From Actinomycetales bacterium (GTDB taxonomy: Bacteria > Actinomycetota > Actinomycetes > Actinomycetales > Kineosporiaceae), in the NCBI GenBank assembly GCA_012719445.1, contig JAAYAH010000198.1, positions 1-43,438 on the forward strand: a DNA stretch of 43,438 bases. The letters are read 5' to 3'. Below, in pieces: positions 1 through 8,757 of the stretch. The translations under genes and the position numbers were made by a program. The notes below the pieces were generated by a model. That model had not been told where the DNA came from. It worked only from the letters and a program-made list of their open reading frames with translations, and ran no database searches. Position 1 is the stretch's first letter. Every line of letters starts with the position of its first letter.

Positions 1-1238
1 AGCAGCCGACAGGAGGAGAAGCGCTCGGGATCCGGGACGTGGGCCCGGCCGTCCCGGACGTCCGCGACCAACCAGGCGGTGCCGTACCGGTCGGTGCCGT
101 GCCCGTCGGTGCCGTCCTCGGCGAGGTCGGGTACGAGGTCGAAGGCCACCAGGAAGCACCGGGTCAACCCCACCCGACCGGCATGGGCGGCCAGGACCCC
201 ACCGACGTCGTCCAGGCTGCGGCACCCCAACAGGTCCCGGCTCATCCCCACGATGGCGTCCTGGGCCCGCGAGTGACCGGTCGCGGTCCTGGTGATGCGC
301 ACGGCGGTGCGGATCAGCTCGTCCACACCGCCCTCCGCGGTGAGGGTGCTGCCCCGCACCACCAGGGTGCACGGCACCTCGACGCGGGCGGCGTGGCCTC
401 CTCCCTCGGCCCCTTCGGGAGGTTCGCCCCCCTCGGCCCCTCCGGCCGGGTGGCCCCCCTCGAGCTGGGCCAGCAGCAGCTCGGCGGCCACCCGGCCCTG
501 GTCGGGCAGGTTCTGGTCGACCGTGGTGATCCCCGGCCAGGTCATCGCGCTGGTCGGGTAGTTGTCGAACCCGGTCACCGCGACGTCCCCGGGCACCCGG
601 AGCCCATGGTCCGTCACCGCCTTCATGACCGCCGTGGCGACGTAGTCGTCGGTGGTGACCACGGCGTCCATGTCGGTGCGGCGACGCAGCAGCTTCCGCA
701 GCTCCTGGTCGGCGACGTCGTGCCGGGCCTGGCCGTCGATGACCAGCTCCTCGTCCACGGCCAGCCCCCGGGCGGCCAGCTCCCGGCGGAACACCCGCTC
801 CCGCTCGATGTGGTCGGCGGCGTGCTCGAAACCTCGGATCATGACCGGGCGGCGGACACCGCGCTCGTCGAGCAGGTGGGCCATCACCGCCGACATGCCC
901 TGGTCGTTGTCCCCGCGCACGCAGGCAGCCCCCGGGACGTCCTGCGCGATGTGCACCGTGGGCAGCCGCAGCTCGGCCAACAGCCCCAGCAGGGCCTCGC
1001 GCTGCTCGGCGGTGTTGACGTCCATGGTGATCACACCGACGGGACTGTGGTGCCGCAACAGGCAGACCAGCGACTCGGGCAGGCGCGCCGTCTCGAACTG
1101 GGTGCAGTAGACGACCAGGGGGACGTCCCGGGGTGCGAGCACCTCCAGCATGCCGCGCACCAGGGCGATCTGGTACGCATCGAAGGCCACCGTGACGACG
1201 ACGACCGCACGGCGTGCGTCCCGAGCGGCCGTGGTCAT
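1..1238 (-). CDS. LacI-type ligand-binding sensor protein, N-terminal part (runs off left edge)
   Basis: The frame stays open from the ATG at 1238 to the window edge, giving 412 N-terminal residues; the C-terminal part is not visible. GGGAGGAGG lies just upstream of the ATG. Residues about 12-275 read as the two-lobed periplasmic-binding-like domain of LacI/GalR regulators, with the hallmark TGFDNY at about 222-227. The protein starts directly with that domain, so the usual roughly 60-residue helix-turn-helix is absent and it is unlikely to bind DNA through it. After a Gly/Glu-rich insert the sequence continues into a region resembling residues 290-360 of the divergent neighbour at 1444 (both contain a GLTRCFL/GITRCFL stretch). 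The two are therefore paralogues sharing a 205-bp intergenic region. By analogy the missing C-terminus may carry a signalling output such as GGDEF/EAL, but that cannot be seen here. The ligand is unknown; a sugar is the family default. Confidence 0.85.
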   Translation of the reverse strand, partial: MTTAARDARRAVVVVTVAFDAYQIALVRGMLEVLAPRDVPLVVYCTQFETARLPESLVCLLRHHSPVGVITMDVNTAEQREALLGLLAELRLPTVHIAQDVPGAACVRGDNDQGMSAVMAHLLDERGVRRPVMIRGFEHAADHIERERVFRRELAARGLAVDEELVIDGQARHDVADQELRKLLRRRTDMDAVVTTDDYVATAVMKAVTDHGLRVPGDVAVTGFDNYPTSAMTWPGITTVDQNLPDQGRVAAELLLAQLEGGHPAGGAEGGEPPEGAEGGGHAARVEVPCTLVVRGSTLTAEGGVDELIRTAVRITRTATGHSRAQDAIVGMSRDLLGCRSLDDVGGVLAAHAGRVGLTRCFLVAFDLVPDLAEDGTDGHGTDRYGTAWLVADVRDGRAHVPDPERFSSCRL

Positions 1239-1443
1239 CCGAGGCTGCCTCCTCCCGGGGAGGTATCGACAGTCGGCGTCGCTCCCTCAACGGGATACGG
1301 CCCCCGACCCGGCACCCGACGGCTCAAGGCGGGAGACCGCGTGGTCGACGTCTACGAGAACCGGGATCATGCTCAGAGACCGGTGGACCTCGGCACTGTC
1401 GGTGACAACGCTCGATCCGGATCGGGCACGAGGGTGGACGATC

Positions 1444-4400
1444 ATGACGGAGACCGGGCAGCGGATGGCCCTCGTCATGACCACAGGGTTCGAGGGCTAC
1501 CAGCGCCAGATCGTCCGCGGCATCCTCCCCGTGCTCGCACCGCACGGCCTCACCCTCGTGGTGAACTCCTTCAACTCCACCGAGCGCGGCGGCCTGCCGA
1601 GGTCCGTCACCGAGGTGCTCCGCGCCGTGTCCCCGTACGGCGTGATCGGGACGTCCTGCATCTCGACCCAGGACGAGAGCGAGCTCGCGGAGCGCCTGCG
1701 GACGCTGCGCATCCCCACCGTCCGGGTGGGAGCGAAATCGGCCGACGTGACGAGCATCCGCTCCGACGACCGTGCCGGGATGCAGGCCCTGATGACGCAC
1801 CTCCTGGACGAACGGGGCATCCGACATCCCGCGTTCGTCCGGGGCATACCGCACCAGCCCGACGCGATCCAGCGCGAACAGGTCTTCCGGGAGGAACTCG
1901 CGGCCCGGGGCATCCCGGTGGACGAGGACCTGGTCATCGACGGCTTCTTCTGGCACGAGGTCACCTACCGGGAGCTGCGGACGCTGCTGCAACGGCGCCG
2001 GGACATGGACGCCGTGGTGGCGTCCAACGACCAGTCGGCCCTCGGCGCCCTCGAGGCGCTGGCCGACGAGGGCCTCCGGGTCCCCGACGACGTCCTGGTG
2101 ACCGGCTTCGACAACGACGTGTTCGCACTGCACTGGCCGCGGCTGACCACGGTCGATCCCCAGCTGGAGCGACAGGGGATGCTCGCGGCCGAGCGCCTGC
2201 TCACCGAGGTCGCCGGCGCCGATCCGGTGGACGAGATCCTCGTCGCCCCGCAGTTGCTGGTCCGGGCGTCCACCGGGATGTCCACGGGCAGCGCTGAGGA
2301 GCAGCTCCCCGCCGCGGTGCAGGTGGCGAGGTCCGCGAGGGACCTGCTCGCCACCAGGGACGCGCTGTGGGCGTTGAGCTGTGCCACGGGCCCCTGCACG
2401 ACCCTCGAGGAGGTCGCCGCGACGCTGTCGGGGGGCCACCTGCTCCGGCTCGGGATCACCCGGTGCTTCCTCGCCGAGTTCGTCGACGGCCCGCGCCGGG
2501 TGACGGACGTCGTCGAGGAGCCGGGTCCGGAACTGCTTGCCCGGCTGGTCCTCGACTACCGGGACAGGCGCGCCTGGCCCCTGTCGGGCGAGTCGTTCCC
2601 CGTCGGCCGGCTCCTCCCGCCGGAGCTCCGGCACGAGCTCCGGTCGGACATGCTGACCTTCCAGCCGTTGATCGCGGGGGACCGGGAACTGGGGTACGTC
2701 CTGCTGGAGCAGAGCGACCTGCGCGGCCTGGTCAGCGACGGGCTGCGGATGGACCTCGGTAGGACCCTGGACGCCCTGTTCAGCAACCAGATCCTCCGGG
2801 ACCAGGCCGAGGAGCTCCGCGAGACCGTGGTGGAGCTGCAGAAGGAGGGGGAGGAACGCCGCCGGGTCGAGGCCCAGTTGAGCCTGTCCGCCACCGCTCT
2901 CGACCAGGCGACCGAGGGCGTCGTCGTGGTCGACGCACACGGCCGGGTCCTGTCCATGAATCCGGCCTTCTCCTCGATCACCGGATACTCCCCCACCGAC
3001 CTGGTCGGCCGGTCCGTCGACGTGCTCTGGCCCCCCGGTGAGGGCGCCGACACCCTCCGCCTGCTCCGCGACAGCGTCCTGGAGAAGGGCCACTGGGAGG
3101 GCGAGATCGGGAACCGCCGCAAGGGCGGCGAGGAGTTCCTGGCCCGGGTGACCATCTCCTCCGTCGGCACCACCGGGGAGGCCGTCGACCAGTTCGTGGT
3201 CACCTGCGTGGACGTGAGCGAGATCCGACGCAAGGACGAGCACATCCAGCACCTGGCCTTCCACGACCAGCTGACCGGGCTGGCGAACCGCGACCTGCTC
3301 ACCGACCGGCTGACCCAGGCCGTCACGCTCGCCCAGCGTCAGGGCGCCTCCCTCGGCCTCGTGTTCGCCGACCTCAACCGGTTCAAGACCATCAACGACT
3401 CCTACGGCCACGAGGTGGGGAACGCCTTCCTCCGGGAGACGGCCGTCCGGCTGCGGCACTGCCTGCGCGACTCCGACACGGTGGCGCGCGTCGGCGGGGA
3501 CGAGTTCGTCGCCGTCCTCACCACCGGTCTCGGGGTCGAGCACTATGCCGCGGTGGCCCGGCGGCTCCTCGACCACCTCTCCCAGCCGGTGGTGCTCGAC
3601 GGGCACACCCTCCGGGTGGGGGCTTCGGTGGGTATCGCCAGCTACCCCGGGGACGGCGACAGCGCCGCCGAGCTGATGAAGCACGCCGAGGCGGCCCTGC
3701 ACTCCGCCAAGTCCTCCGGCGGCTCGACCTTCCGGTTCTTCCGGCCGGAGATGACCGAGCAGGCTCAGCAGCAGCTCCAGCTGGAGATGGAGCTGCGCGA
3801 CGCCGTCGAGAACGGCGGGCTGGAGCTCTTCTACCAGCCGAAGATCGACCTGCGGGACGGGGGCCTGCGCGGTGCGGAGGCCCTGGTCCGCTGGCGGCAT
3901 CCGCAACGAGGGCTGCTGCTCCCCATGGAGTTCATCCCGCTGGCCGAGGAGCGCGGGGTGATCTGCGACCTGGGAACCTGGGTGCTGCGGGAGGCATGCC
4001 GCCAGTCGCAGGCATGGCGACAGGCCCACGGACGGACGGTGGAGATCGCCGTCAACATCTCGGTTGCCCAGGCCCGCCAGCGGGACCTGGTCAGGGACGT
4101 CCTGGACGCCTGCGCGGCGCACGGCGTCTCCCCGACCGACCTCGAGGTGGAGCTGACCGAATCAGGGATCATGGAGAACCTCCGGGAGATCTCCCCCACC
4201 TTCGTCGGGCTCCGGGACATCGGGGTGACGGTCGCCGTCGACGACTTCGGGACCGGCTACTCCGGGTTCGCCTACCTGCGGGAGCTGCCCGCCGACGTCC
4301 TCAAGATCGATCGGTCGTTCATCATGCACCTCGAGGACAAACCCCTCGACCGGAAGATCCTCAACACCATCGTCACCCTCGGCCGGGATCTCGACCTCTC

Positions 4401-4647
4401 GGTCGTCGCCGAGGGGGTCGAGACCGAGTACCAGTCCCAGCTCCTGGTCTCCTACGGGTGCCAGATCGCGCAGGGGTACCTCTACGACCGGCCCCTGCCT
4501 GCGGAGCAGTTCAGCGCCATCTACCTGACGGAGGACCGCCCGGACGACGACGCCCTGCCACGGCAGCGCACCGAGGGCACGGCCCTGCCGCTGCAGCGCG
4601 GTGTGCCGGGCACCCCCGTCGCCGGGGTGACCGCAGCGGAGGTCTGA
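1444..4647 (+). CDS. LacI-type sensor / PAS / GGDEF / EAL protein (c-di-GMP synthesis and breakdown)
   Basis: Protein of 1067 residues. The ATG at 1444 is chosen because the LacI-type domain begins right after it; a weak GAGGGTGG precedes it. Residues 8-280 form a LacI/GalR-type ligand domain (TGFDN at 220-224) without a helix-turn-helix. Residues about 290-440 are an unassigned sensor-like region shared with the divergent paralogue. A charged, probably coiled stretch at about 450-480 leads into a PAS domain (485-600). The GGDEF domain keeps GGDEF at 684-688 and an RDSD inhibitory site five residues before it, so product feedback is likely. The EAL domain keeps EALVRW (812 on), DDFGTGYS (933 on) and VVAEGVET (E990). 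Both catalytic halves therefore look competent to make and hydrolyse c-di-GMP. There is no signal peptide or membrane segment, so it should act in the cytoplasm. Ligand binding controlling turnover is inference. Confidence 0.93.
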   Translation: MTETGQRMALVMTTGFEGYQRQIVRGILPVLAPHGLTLVVNSFNSTERGGLPRSVTEVLRAVSPYGVIGTSCISTQDESELAERLRTLRIPTVRVGAKSADVTSIRSDDRAGMQALMTHLLDERGIRHPAFVRGIPHQPDAIQREQVFREELAARGIPVDEDLVIDGFFWHEVTYRELRTLLQRRRDMDAVVASNDQSALGALEALADEGLRVPDDVLVTGFDNDVFALHWPRLTTVDPQLERQGMLAAERLLTEVAGADPVDEILVAPQLLVRASTGMSTGSAEEQLPAAVQVARSARDLLATRDALWALSCATGPCTTLEEVAATLSGGHLLRLGITRCFLAEFVDGPRRVTDVVEEPGPELLARLVLDYRDRRAWPLSGESFPVGRLLPPELRHELRSDMLTFQPLIAGDRELGYVLLEQSDLRGLVSDGLRMDLGRTLDALFSNQILRDQAEELRETVVELQKEGEERRRVEAQLSLSATALDQATEGVVVVDAHGRVLSMNPAFSSITGYSPTDLVGRSVDVLWPPGEGADTLRLLRDSVLEKGHWEGEIGNRRKGGEEFLARVTISSVGTTGEAVDQFVVTCVDVSEIRRKDEHIQHLAFHDQLTGLANRDLLTDRLTQAVTLAQRQGASLGLVFADLNRFKTINDSYGHEVGNAFLRETAVRLRHCLRDSDTVARVGGDEFVAVLTTGLGVEHYAAVARRLLDHLSQPVVLDGHTLRVGASVGIASYPGDGDSAAELMKHAEAALHSAKSSGGSTFRFFRPEMTEQAQQQLQLEMELRDAVENGGLELFYQPKIDLRDGGLRGAEALVRWRHPQRGLLLPMEFIPLAEERGVICDLGTWVLREACRQSQAWRQAHGRTVEIAVNISVAQARQRDLVRDVLDACAAHGVSPTDLEVELTESGIMENLREISPTFVGLRDIGVTVAVDDFGTGYSGFAYLRELPADVLKIDRSFIMHLEDKPLDRKILNTIVTLGRDLDLSVVAEGVETEYQSQLLVSYGCQIAQGYLYDRPLPAEQFSAIYLTEDRPDDDALPRQRTEGTALPLQRGVPGTPVAGVTAAEV

Positions 4648-4680
4648 GGCACCGGCGGCTCCGGCTGCCCTGCCGGTACC
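4648..4680. terminator. Weak hairpin between two convergent genes
   Basis: ACCGGC (4651-4656) can pair with GCCGGT (4672-4677). The hairpin lies in the 44-bp gap where the GGDEF/EAL gene and the PKD gene converge. The stem is short, the loop is long and there is no T-tract, so a terminator role is only suggested by position. Confidence 0.3.
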
Positions 4681-4691
4681 TCCGCGCCGGA

Positions 4692-6797
4692 TCACCCGGC
4701 CGTGACGGGAGGGGGGAGCGTTCCTTCGCGGAGAACGACGATGTCCGCGGTGAGATCGGTGTCCTGGTCGATGGTGAGCAGGCAGGTGTCGTCGGACCAC
4801 TGGTCGGTCCTGGTCTGCGGGCAGCCGGTCCAGTCGACGAGGGTGACGAACCCGGGTGCCGCGATGGTGGCGTGCACGGTCAGGTCCTCGCCCTCGGTGA
4901 AGGTCATGGTGCAGGTCTCCCCGGTTGCGCAGGAGCCGCCGCCGGGAGCCGCGTTGACGCTCCCGTCGGAGCCCGTGACCTGCAGGGTGAGCGTGACCCT
5001 CGCCCGGGTCGTGGTGGTGGTCGTGGTGGTCGTCGTGGTCGTGGTGGTCGTGGTGGTCGTCGTGGTCGTGGCCGGCTCCGTGATGGCCGGGAACGTCGTG
5101 GTCGGAGCGAGCGTCCCGGTGAGGGTGGGGACGGTGGTCGGTGCCGGGCTGGTGGTGGCCGGAGGAGGCTCGTCGGCCGGCACCACGAACAGCGTGACGG
5201 TGGCGTGCTCGGTGACGCCGGTGACGGTCGTGGCCCGGACCCGGATCCGGTAGACGCCCTCAGTGCGCCAGGTGTGGGTGACGGTCACGCCGTCCACGGG
5301 TCCGGTGGCGTCCCCGAAGGCCCAGGTGGCCGTGTCGACGGGGACGCCGGTGCGGTGCAGCACCCGGAGCCCGACGAGGGTGCCGGCGATGGCCGGGCTC
5401 TGCGAGACCAGGACCCGCAGCGTCGGGCCGGCGGCTTCCCGCTGCCCGTCCCGGTCCGATGCGCCGGGAGCCGTCGTCCGGGCCGGTTGCCCTGACGAAC
5501 GCGCGCCGGCGTCAGCTGCTCTCGGATCCTCCGCCCCGGGATCCTCGACCCTCGGCTCCCCCGACACCCTGTCCTCGATCCTCGGTCCCGCCGTCCCGTC
5601 GCCCCCCGAGGCGGTCTCCAGCCCGGTCGTGGGATGGTTCGGGTCGTACTTGCTCATCGGGACGGTGGCACCGTCCAGCCGGACGATCCCCGCGCGCTGG
5701 CTGGTGGGGTCGTTGTAGACGGCGACCCCGTTGCAGGGCAGCAGCTCGAAGGCGGCCAGCCCGGCGGGCAGGACCTGCGGCGAGCCGACGAGCCGGTCCG
5801 TGGCCACGTCGACGACGTGGACCCGCCCGGTGCGGTACTCGGGCACGAAGACCCGGCCACCGGCGTAGACCGGACGGCCCAGGTCCAGCCCGGCGGGACC
5901 GAGCGAGACCATCCTGGCGCACCCGCCGTGGACCAGGTCCGTGACCAGCAGCACCCCGCGCTCACGGGAGACCGCGAACAACAGCCCCGTGTCGCTCGCC
6001 CCTCCCACCGTGACCGGTTCGCCCGCGCGCATGCCGACGCAGCCCCGGGACCGGACGCCGCCGGTCCCGGGGTCGAGGACCTCGACCGTCCGGCGGCTGG
6101 TGTCCACGACGGCCGGCCACCCCTCGACCAGGGTGAGCCGGCCACGACCCGGGGTGCTGACCCCCGGCCAGACGCGCTCGGCCGTTCCGTCCAGGCGCAG
6201 CAGGTCACCGGTGCCGGCGTCGAGAGCCCACAGCCGGCCGGCCGCGTCCGTGGTGATCCCTCCCAGCGGATCGGGCGAGACCGACAACGACAGGGTCCTG
6301 CCGCGGGGCAGGAGGGTCAGCGGGTCGAGGGAACGGACGGCACCCTTGACCGTGTCCACGGCGTAGGCCACCCCGACGTCGGCGAAGACCGACAGCCCCG
6401 TACCGGCATCGGGCAGCACCCGGACGGGACCGGTCACGGCGCGTTCGGTCGCACCGCTGACCCTGGTCACCGACCCGGCGGCCCGGTCCGCGACCAGGGC
6501 GTCCCCTCCGGACTGGGCGACCGTCAGGGTGTGCCGCGCCTGCCCGACGGCGACCCGCGCGGCGACGTCACCGGTCGAGGCGTCCACCAGGGCGACCTGG
6601 CCGACGGCGGAGGAGGCCAGCCACAGCTGCGCCACCGCCGAGCCGACCCGGCTCGGCGGATACCCGGGGGCCTGCGTGGCCATCGCACCAGCTCCCGCCA
6701 CGGTCGTCGCCGCCATGCCAAGAGCGGCGGCCCGCCGCCAGCCCCCGAAGGATCCGAGGTGACGACGGAGTCCGGACAGGGCGTTCCGCTGCGCCAC
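4692..6797 (-). CDS. Secreted beta-propeller / PKD-domain protein with poly-Thr linker
   Basis: Protein of 701 residues from a GTG at 6797 preceded by GGAGG; the frame extends further upstream but without a comparable ribosome site. The N-terminus has basic residues (RRHLGS, GWRR) and then an Ala/Gly-rich hydrophobic segment, a probable signal peptide. Residues about 45-400 contain repeated LVDASTG/VVDVATDR-type strands, typical of YVTN/NHL-like beta-propellers. A Ser/Pro-rich stretch follows, then a PKD domain at about 445-555 (WAFGDATG and the HTWRTEGVYRIRV strand). A Pro/Thr linker contains about 21 consecutive threonines (roughly 576-596). The last 100 residues form a beta-rich domain with paired cysteines resembling the divergent InlB B-repeat type. 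Such architectures are usually extracellular binding or adhesion proteins. No catalytic motif was seen and the ligand is unknown. Confidence 0.85.
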   Translation of the reverse strand: MAQRNALSGLRRHLGSFGGWRRAAALGMAATTVAGAGAMATQAPGYPPSRVGSAVAQLWLASSAVGQVALVDASTGDVAARVAVGQARHTLTVAQSGGDALVADRAAGSVTRVSGATERAVTGPVRVLPDAGTGLSVFADVGVAYAVDTVKGAVRSLDPLTLLPRGRTLSLSVSPDPLGGITTDAAGRLWALDAGTGDLLRLDGTAERVWPGVSTPGRGRLTLVEGWPAVVDTSRRTVEVLDPGTGGVRSRGCVGMRAGEPVTVGGASDTGLLFAVSRERGVLLVTDLVHGGCARMVSLGPAGLDLGRPVYAGGRVFVPEYRTGRVHVVDVATDRLVGSPQVLPAGLAAFELLPCNGVAVYNDPTSQRAGIVRLDGATVPMSKYDPNHPTTGLETASGGDGTAGPRIEDRVSGEPRVEDPGAEDPRAADAGARSSGQPARTTAPGASDRDGQREAAGPTLRVLVSQSPAIAGTLVGLRVLHRTGVPVDTATWAFGDATGPVDGVTVTHTWRTEGVYRIRVRATTVTGVTEHATVTLFVVPADEPPPATTSPAPTTVPTLTGTLAPTTTFPAITEPATTTTTTTTTTTTTTTTTTTTTRARVTLTLQVTGSDGSVNAAPGGGSCATGETCTMTFTEGEDLTVHATIAAPGFVTLVDWTGCPQTRTDQWSDDTCLLTIDQDTDLTADIVVLREGTLPPPVTAG

Positions 6798-7007
6798 TTC
6801 GCCTCCAGGGGGACCCACGGGAACCGCGACACAGGCCGTCGCCTCCGGCAGGTGGTCCGCGGGACCGCCTGCGCCGGACGGGACGGCCGCGGTGCTTGGA
6901 GCATGGCAATGTCCGGGACGGTCCACCCTGCCTTTGGCCGGAGTGTGACTGTGGTTCGCTTCACAGGATCCCCACAGCACGCGACATCCCCGCAGCGTGC
7001 GCAGCTC

Positions 7008-7223
7008 CTACCGACCGTCCGGCAGGCACTCGGTGACGCGCAGGTAGTACCCGTCCGGGTCGAGCAGCCGGAAGTCGACCAGACCCCATGGCCGGCGGGT
7101 GAGGTCCTCCGCCAGGGACCAGCCCGCGGCCACGACGCGGTCCCGCTCGCGGAGCACGTCGTCGACCTCCAGGACGACCTCGACCCCCGTCGGCGGTCGA
7201 CGGGCCGGCGATTGTGGGATCAC
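7008..7223 (-). pseudogene. Truncated VOC (glyoxalase/bleomycin-resistance fold) remnant
   Basis: The 71 residues match only the C-terminal beta-alpha-beta-beta-beta half of a VOC domain: VVLEVDDVLRERDRVVAAGW followed by RPWGLVDFRLLDPDG and a YYLRVTE ending. VOC proteins normally need about 110-130 residues with two such modules. Upstream in frame a stop occurs about 87 bp before the GTG, and the next gene ends at 7311, so the first half cannot fit. The intact end with a missing start suggests a 5'-truncated, decayed gene. A short protein that dimerises to complete the fold is a less likely alternative. Confidence 0.65.
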
Positions 7224-7310
7224 CGGCCGCAGTCGGCCAGCGGAGCCGGGGACCGGGCTGACGGCGGTGTCCGTGACCGGAACGACGCGGTGTTCGGAGT
7301 GACGAGGTGT

Positions 7311-8114
7311 TCAGAGTGACGCGGCCAGATCGTCGATCGCCCTGTCGGCCCCCTTGGTCAAGGGCTTGCCGTGCCCGAACAGCACCGTCCTCACGTCGAG
7401 GTCGGCGAGGCGGCGGATGGAGTCGGCGGCCTGGGGCTGGTCGAACGTTCCCGCCGGGTTGGACCCCACCAGCCCTCCGCCCTGACGGCTGCCGAGGCGG
7501 CTCATCGCGCCGGAGGCCACCAGGAGCCTCGCCTGTGGGTCGTAGACACTGATCGTCCCCTGGGTGTGACCGGGACTGTCGATGATCTTCAGGCCGAAGA
7601 CCTCGTCACCGTCGCGCAGGGGTGTGATCGGCCGCGGAGAGACGATCTCCGGCACCTCGAGCTCGGCGGCCATCGGGACCGCAGCGGGAGCGCGTTCCAG
7701 CACCTCCGCGAGACCGCTCGTGTGGTCGTCGTGCCGATGGGTGAGGATGACGTACCGCACGCTCTCCCAGCCGACGCCGACCCCGGTGAGCGCCGTCCCG
7801 ATCGAGTCGACGCTCCCCTCGTGCCCGGCGTCCACGAGGACGGCCTGGTCGCCTCGGACAAGGACGGAGACGTTGACGGGGAAGGCCGCATCCGTCTGCT
7901 CGACGCTGGTCCATGCCAGCGGTCCGGTCGGGATGGCCGACGGCGCACCCGACGTGGCATCGGCGGCGTCCCCCGTACCCGGCGCCGCCGATGACCCGCG
8001 GGGTGAGGAACGGTCGGCACACGCCGCCGACCCGCCCGCGACGGCGAGGAGGAGAGCCGCCCTCGCGGCGCCGTGCAGAGCTTCCCGCCGGGTGATCCCT
8101 GACCGCGGATCCAT
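7311..8114 (-). CDS. Tat-exported lipoprotein, metallo-beta-lactamase-fold hydrolase
   Basis: Protein of 267 residues. The ATG at 8114 follows GAGGAGG. The N-terminus has a twin-arginine motif (TRREAL, residues 8-13), a hydrophobic stretch and a lipobox-like GSAAC near residues 28-32, so it is probably a Tat-dependent lipoprotein on the outer face of the membrane. The fold signature is HRHDDH at 126-131, followed by SPGHTQGT and GHGKPL further on; these supply the usual metal ligands of the MBL superfamily. The family includes beta-lactamases, glyoxalase II, lactonases and quinolone-signal hydrolases. The substrate cannot be read from the sequence. It is divergent from the CBM2-GH5-GH6 gene across a 643-bp intergenic region. 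Confidence 0.88.
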   Translation of the reverse strand: MDPRSGITRREALHGAARAALLLAVAGGSAACADRSSPRGSSAAPGTGDAADATSGAPSAIPTGPLAWTSVEQTDAAFPVNVSVLVRGDQAVLVDAGHEGSVDSIGTALTGVGVGWESVRYVILTHRHDDHTSGLAEVLERAPAAVPMAAELEVPEIVSPRPITPLRDGDEVFGLKIIDSPGHTQGTISVYDPQARLLVASGAMSRLGSRQGGGLVGSNPAGTFDQPQAADSIRRLADLDVRTVLFGHGKPLTKGADRAIDDLAASL

Positions 8115-8315
8115 GGGTCCTCCTCGCCCCCCGGGTGGTGTCGAGCCGCACCCGAGAGACGGGGAATCGCAGCGGAGCGTTCCCACCGGGGCAGGACGCC
8201 GAACCGGGGCAGGACGCACCGAGCAGACGGGCCCCGACCCACGGTAGCGAGCGTCAACCCTCAGAATCTTACTGAGAGTCATGACAAGAAAACTAACAGA
8301 TAACTTTCCTGCCAG

Positions 8316-8329
8316 ATGAAGCGCTTCCC
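8316..8329. promoter_or_regulatory. Weak CebR-like palindrome (distal site)
   Basis: ATGAAGCGCTTCCC has the AGCGCT core of the CebR box TGGGAGCGCTCCCA but matches only about 9 of 14 positions. It lies upstream of the presumed promoter of the cellulase gene and could be a secondary operator. Confidence 0.3.
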
Positions 8330-8446
8330 GGACAATGCCCTCCAAGGAATGTCACTCAGACCCGAAAAGGTCTCGCTCACATGTATTGACACAGGTCATG
8401 GGCGTGGCCCAGCATTCATGCGCAACACAACGGCGCTAGCTCGGGT

Positions 8447-8460
8447 TGGAAGCGATTCCA
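8447..8460. promoter_or_regulatory. CebR-like operator upstream of the CBM2-GH5-GH6 cellulase
   Basis: TGGAAGCGATTCCA is a near-perfect palindrome and matches 11 of 14 positions of TGGGAGCGCTCCCA, the site bound by the LacI-family cellobiose/cellulose regulator CebR in streptomycetes and relatives. It lies downstream of the presumed -35/-10 boxes, a usual place for repression. No cebR gene is in the window. Confidence 0.6.
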
Positions 8461-8757
8461 TGTGCACGGCTCGAAACCGATGCCGGGTGTCCCCACATCA
8501 GCATCCGACAGACCAGATGGTCACTCGTTGTAATCGACGGGTAGAGGGCCCGGTTACTCACTGACACGGACCCAACCCGCGTCGGCGTGATGGCGACGTC
8601 GCGTCCTCGACACCACCGAGAGGCCTCGTGGGCATGCCCCACCGAGGCCGAGGACTGAGCGGCGACCCCCCTCCTCGGACGAGAGCTCCCTCCGGAGCAG
8701 TGCCGGCGTCGGGTCGGCGCACGTGGTCGGCCTCCGTCAGAGGAGAGAGAGAACAGC

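Larger units (their letters stand above)
8115..8757. promoter_or_regulatory. Long divergent regulatory region in front of the cellulase gene
   Basis: This 643-bp gap separates the divergent MBL-fold gene and the cellulase gene. I see no coding frame with credible composition. The part around 8260-8320 is clearly more A/T-rich than its surroundings. A TTGACA at 8386-8391, inside ATTGACAC, could be a -35 box for the cellulase gene, with a weak CAGCAT at 8410-8415 as -10. Two AGCG-centred palindromes, listed separately, lie on either side of this promoter. A purine-rich GGAGAG about 10 bases before the ATG at 8758 is the ribosome site. Confidence 0.5.

Noticed and set aside
39-2297. Plus-strand frame across the first gene and the intergenic region
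   Set aside because: The minus strand encodes a recognisable LacI-type protein paralogous to its neighbour with a strong ribosome site; the plus translation is low-complexity.
1324-4122. Very long open frame antisense to the GGDEF/EAL gene
   Set aside because: High G+C third positions leave antisense frames open. The translation is low-complexity Gly/Pro/His/Gln-rich with no domain, while the plus frame carries intact GGDEF and EAL motifs.
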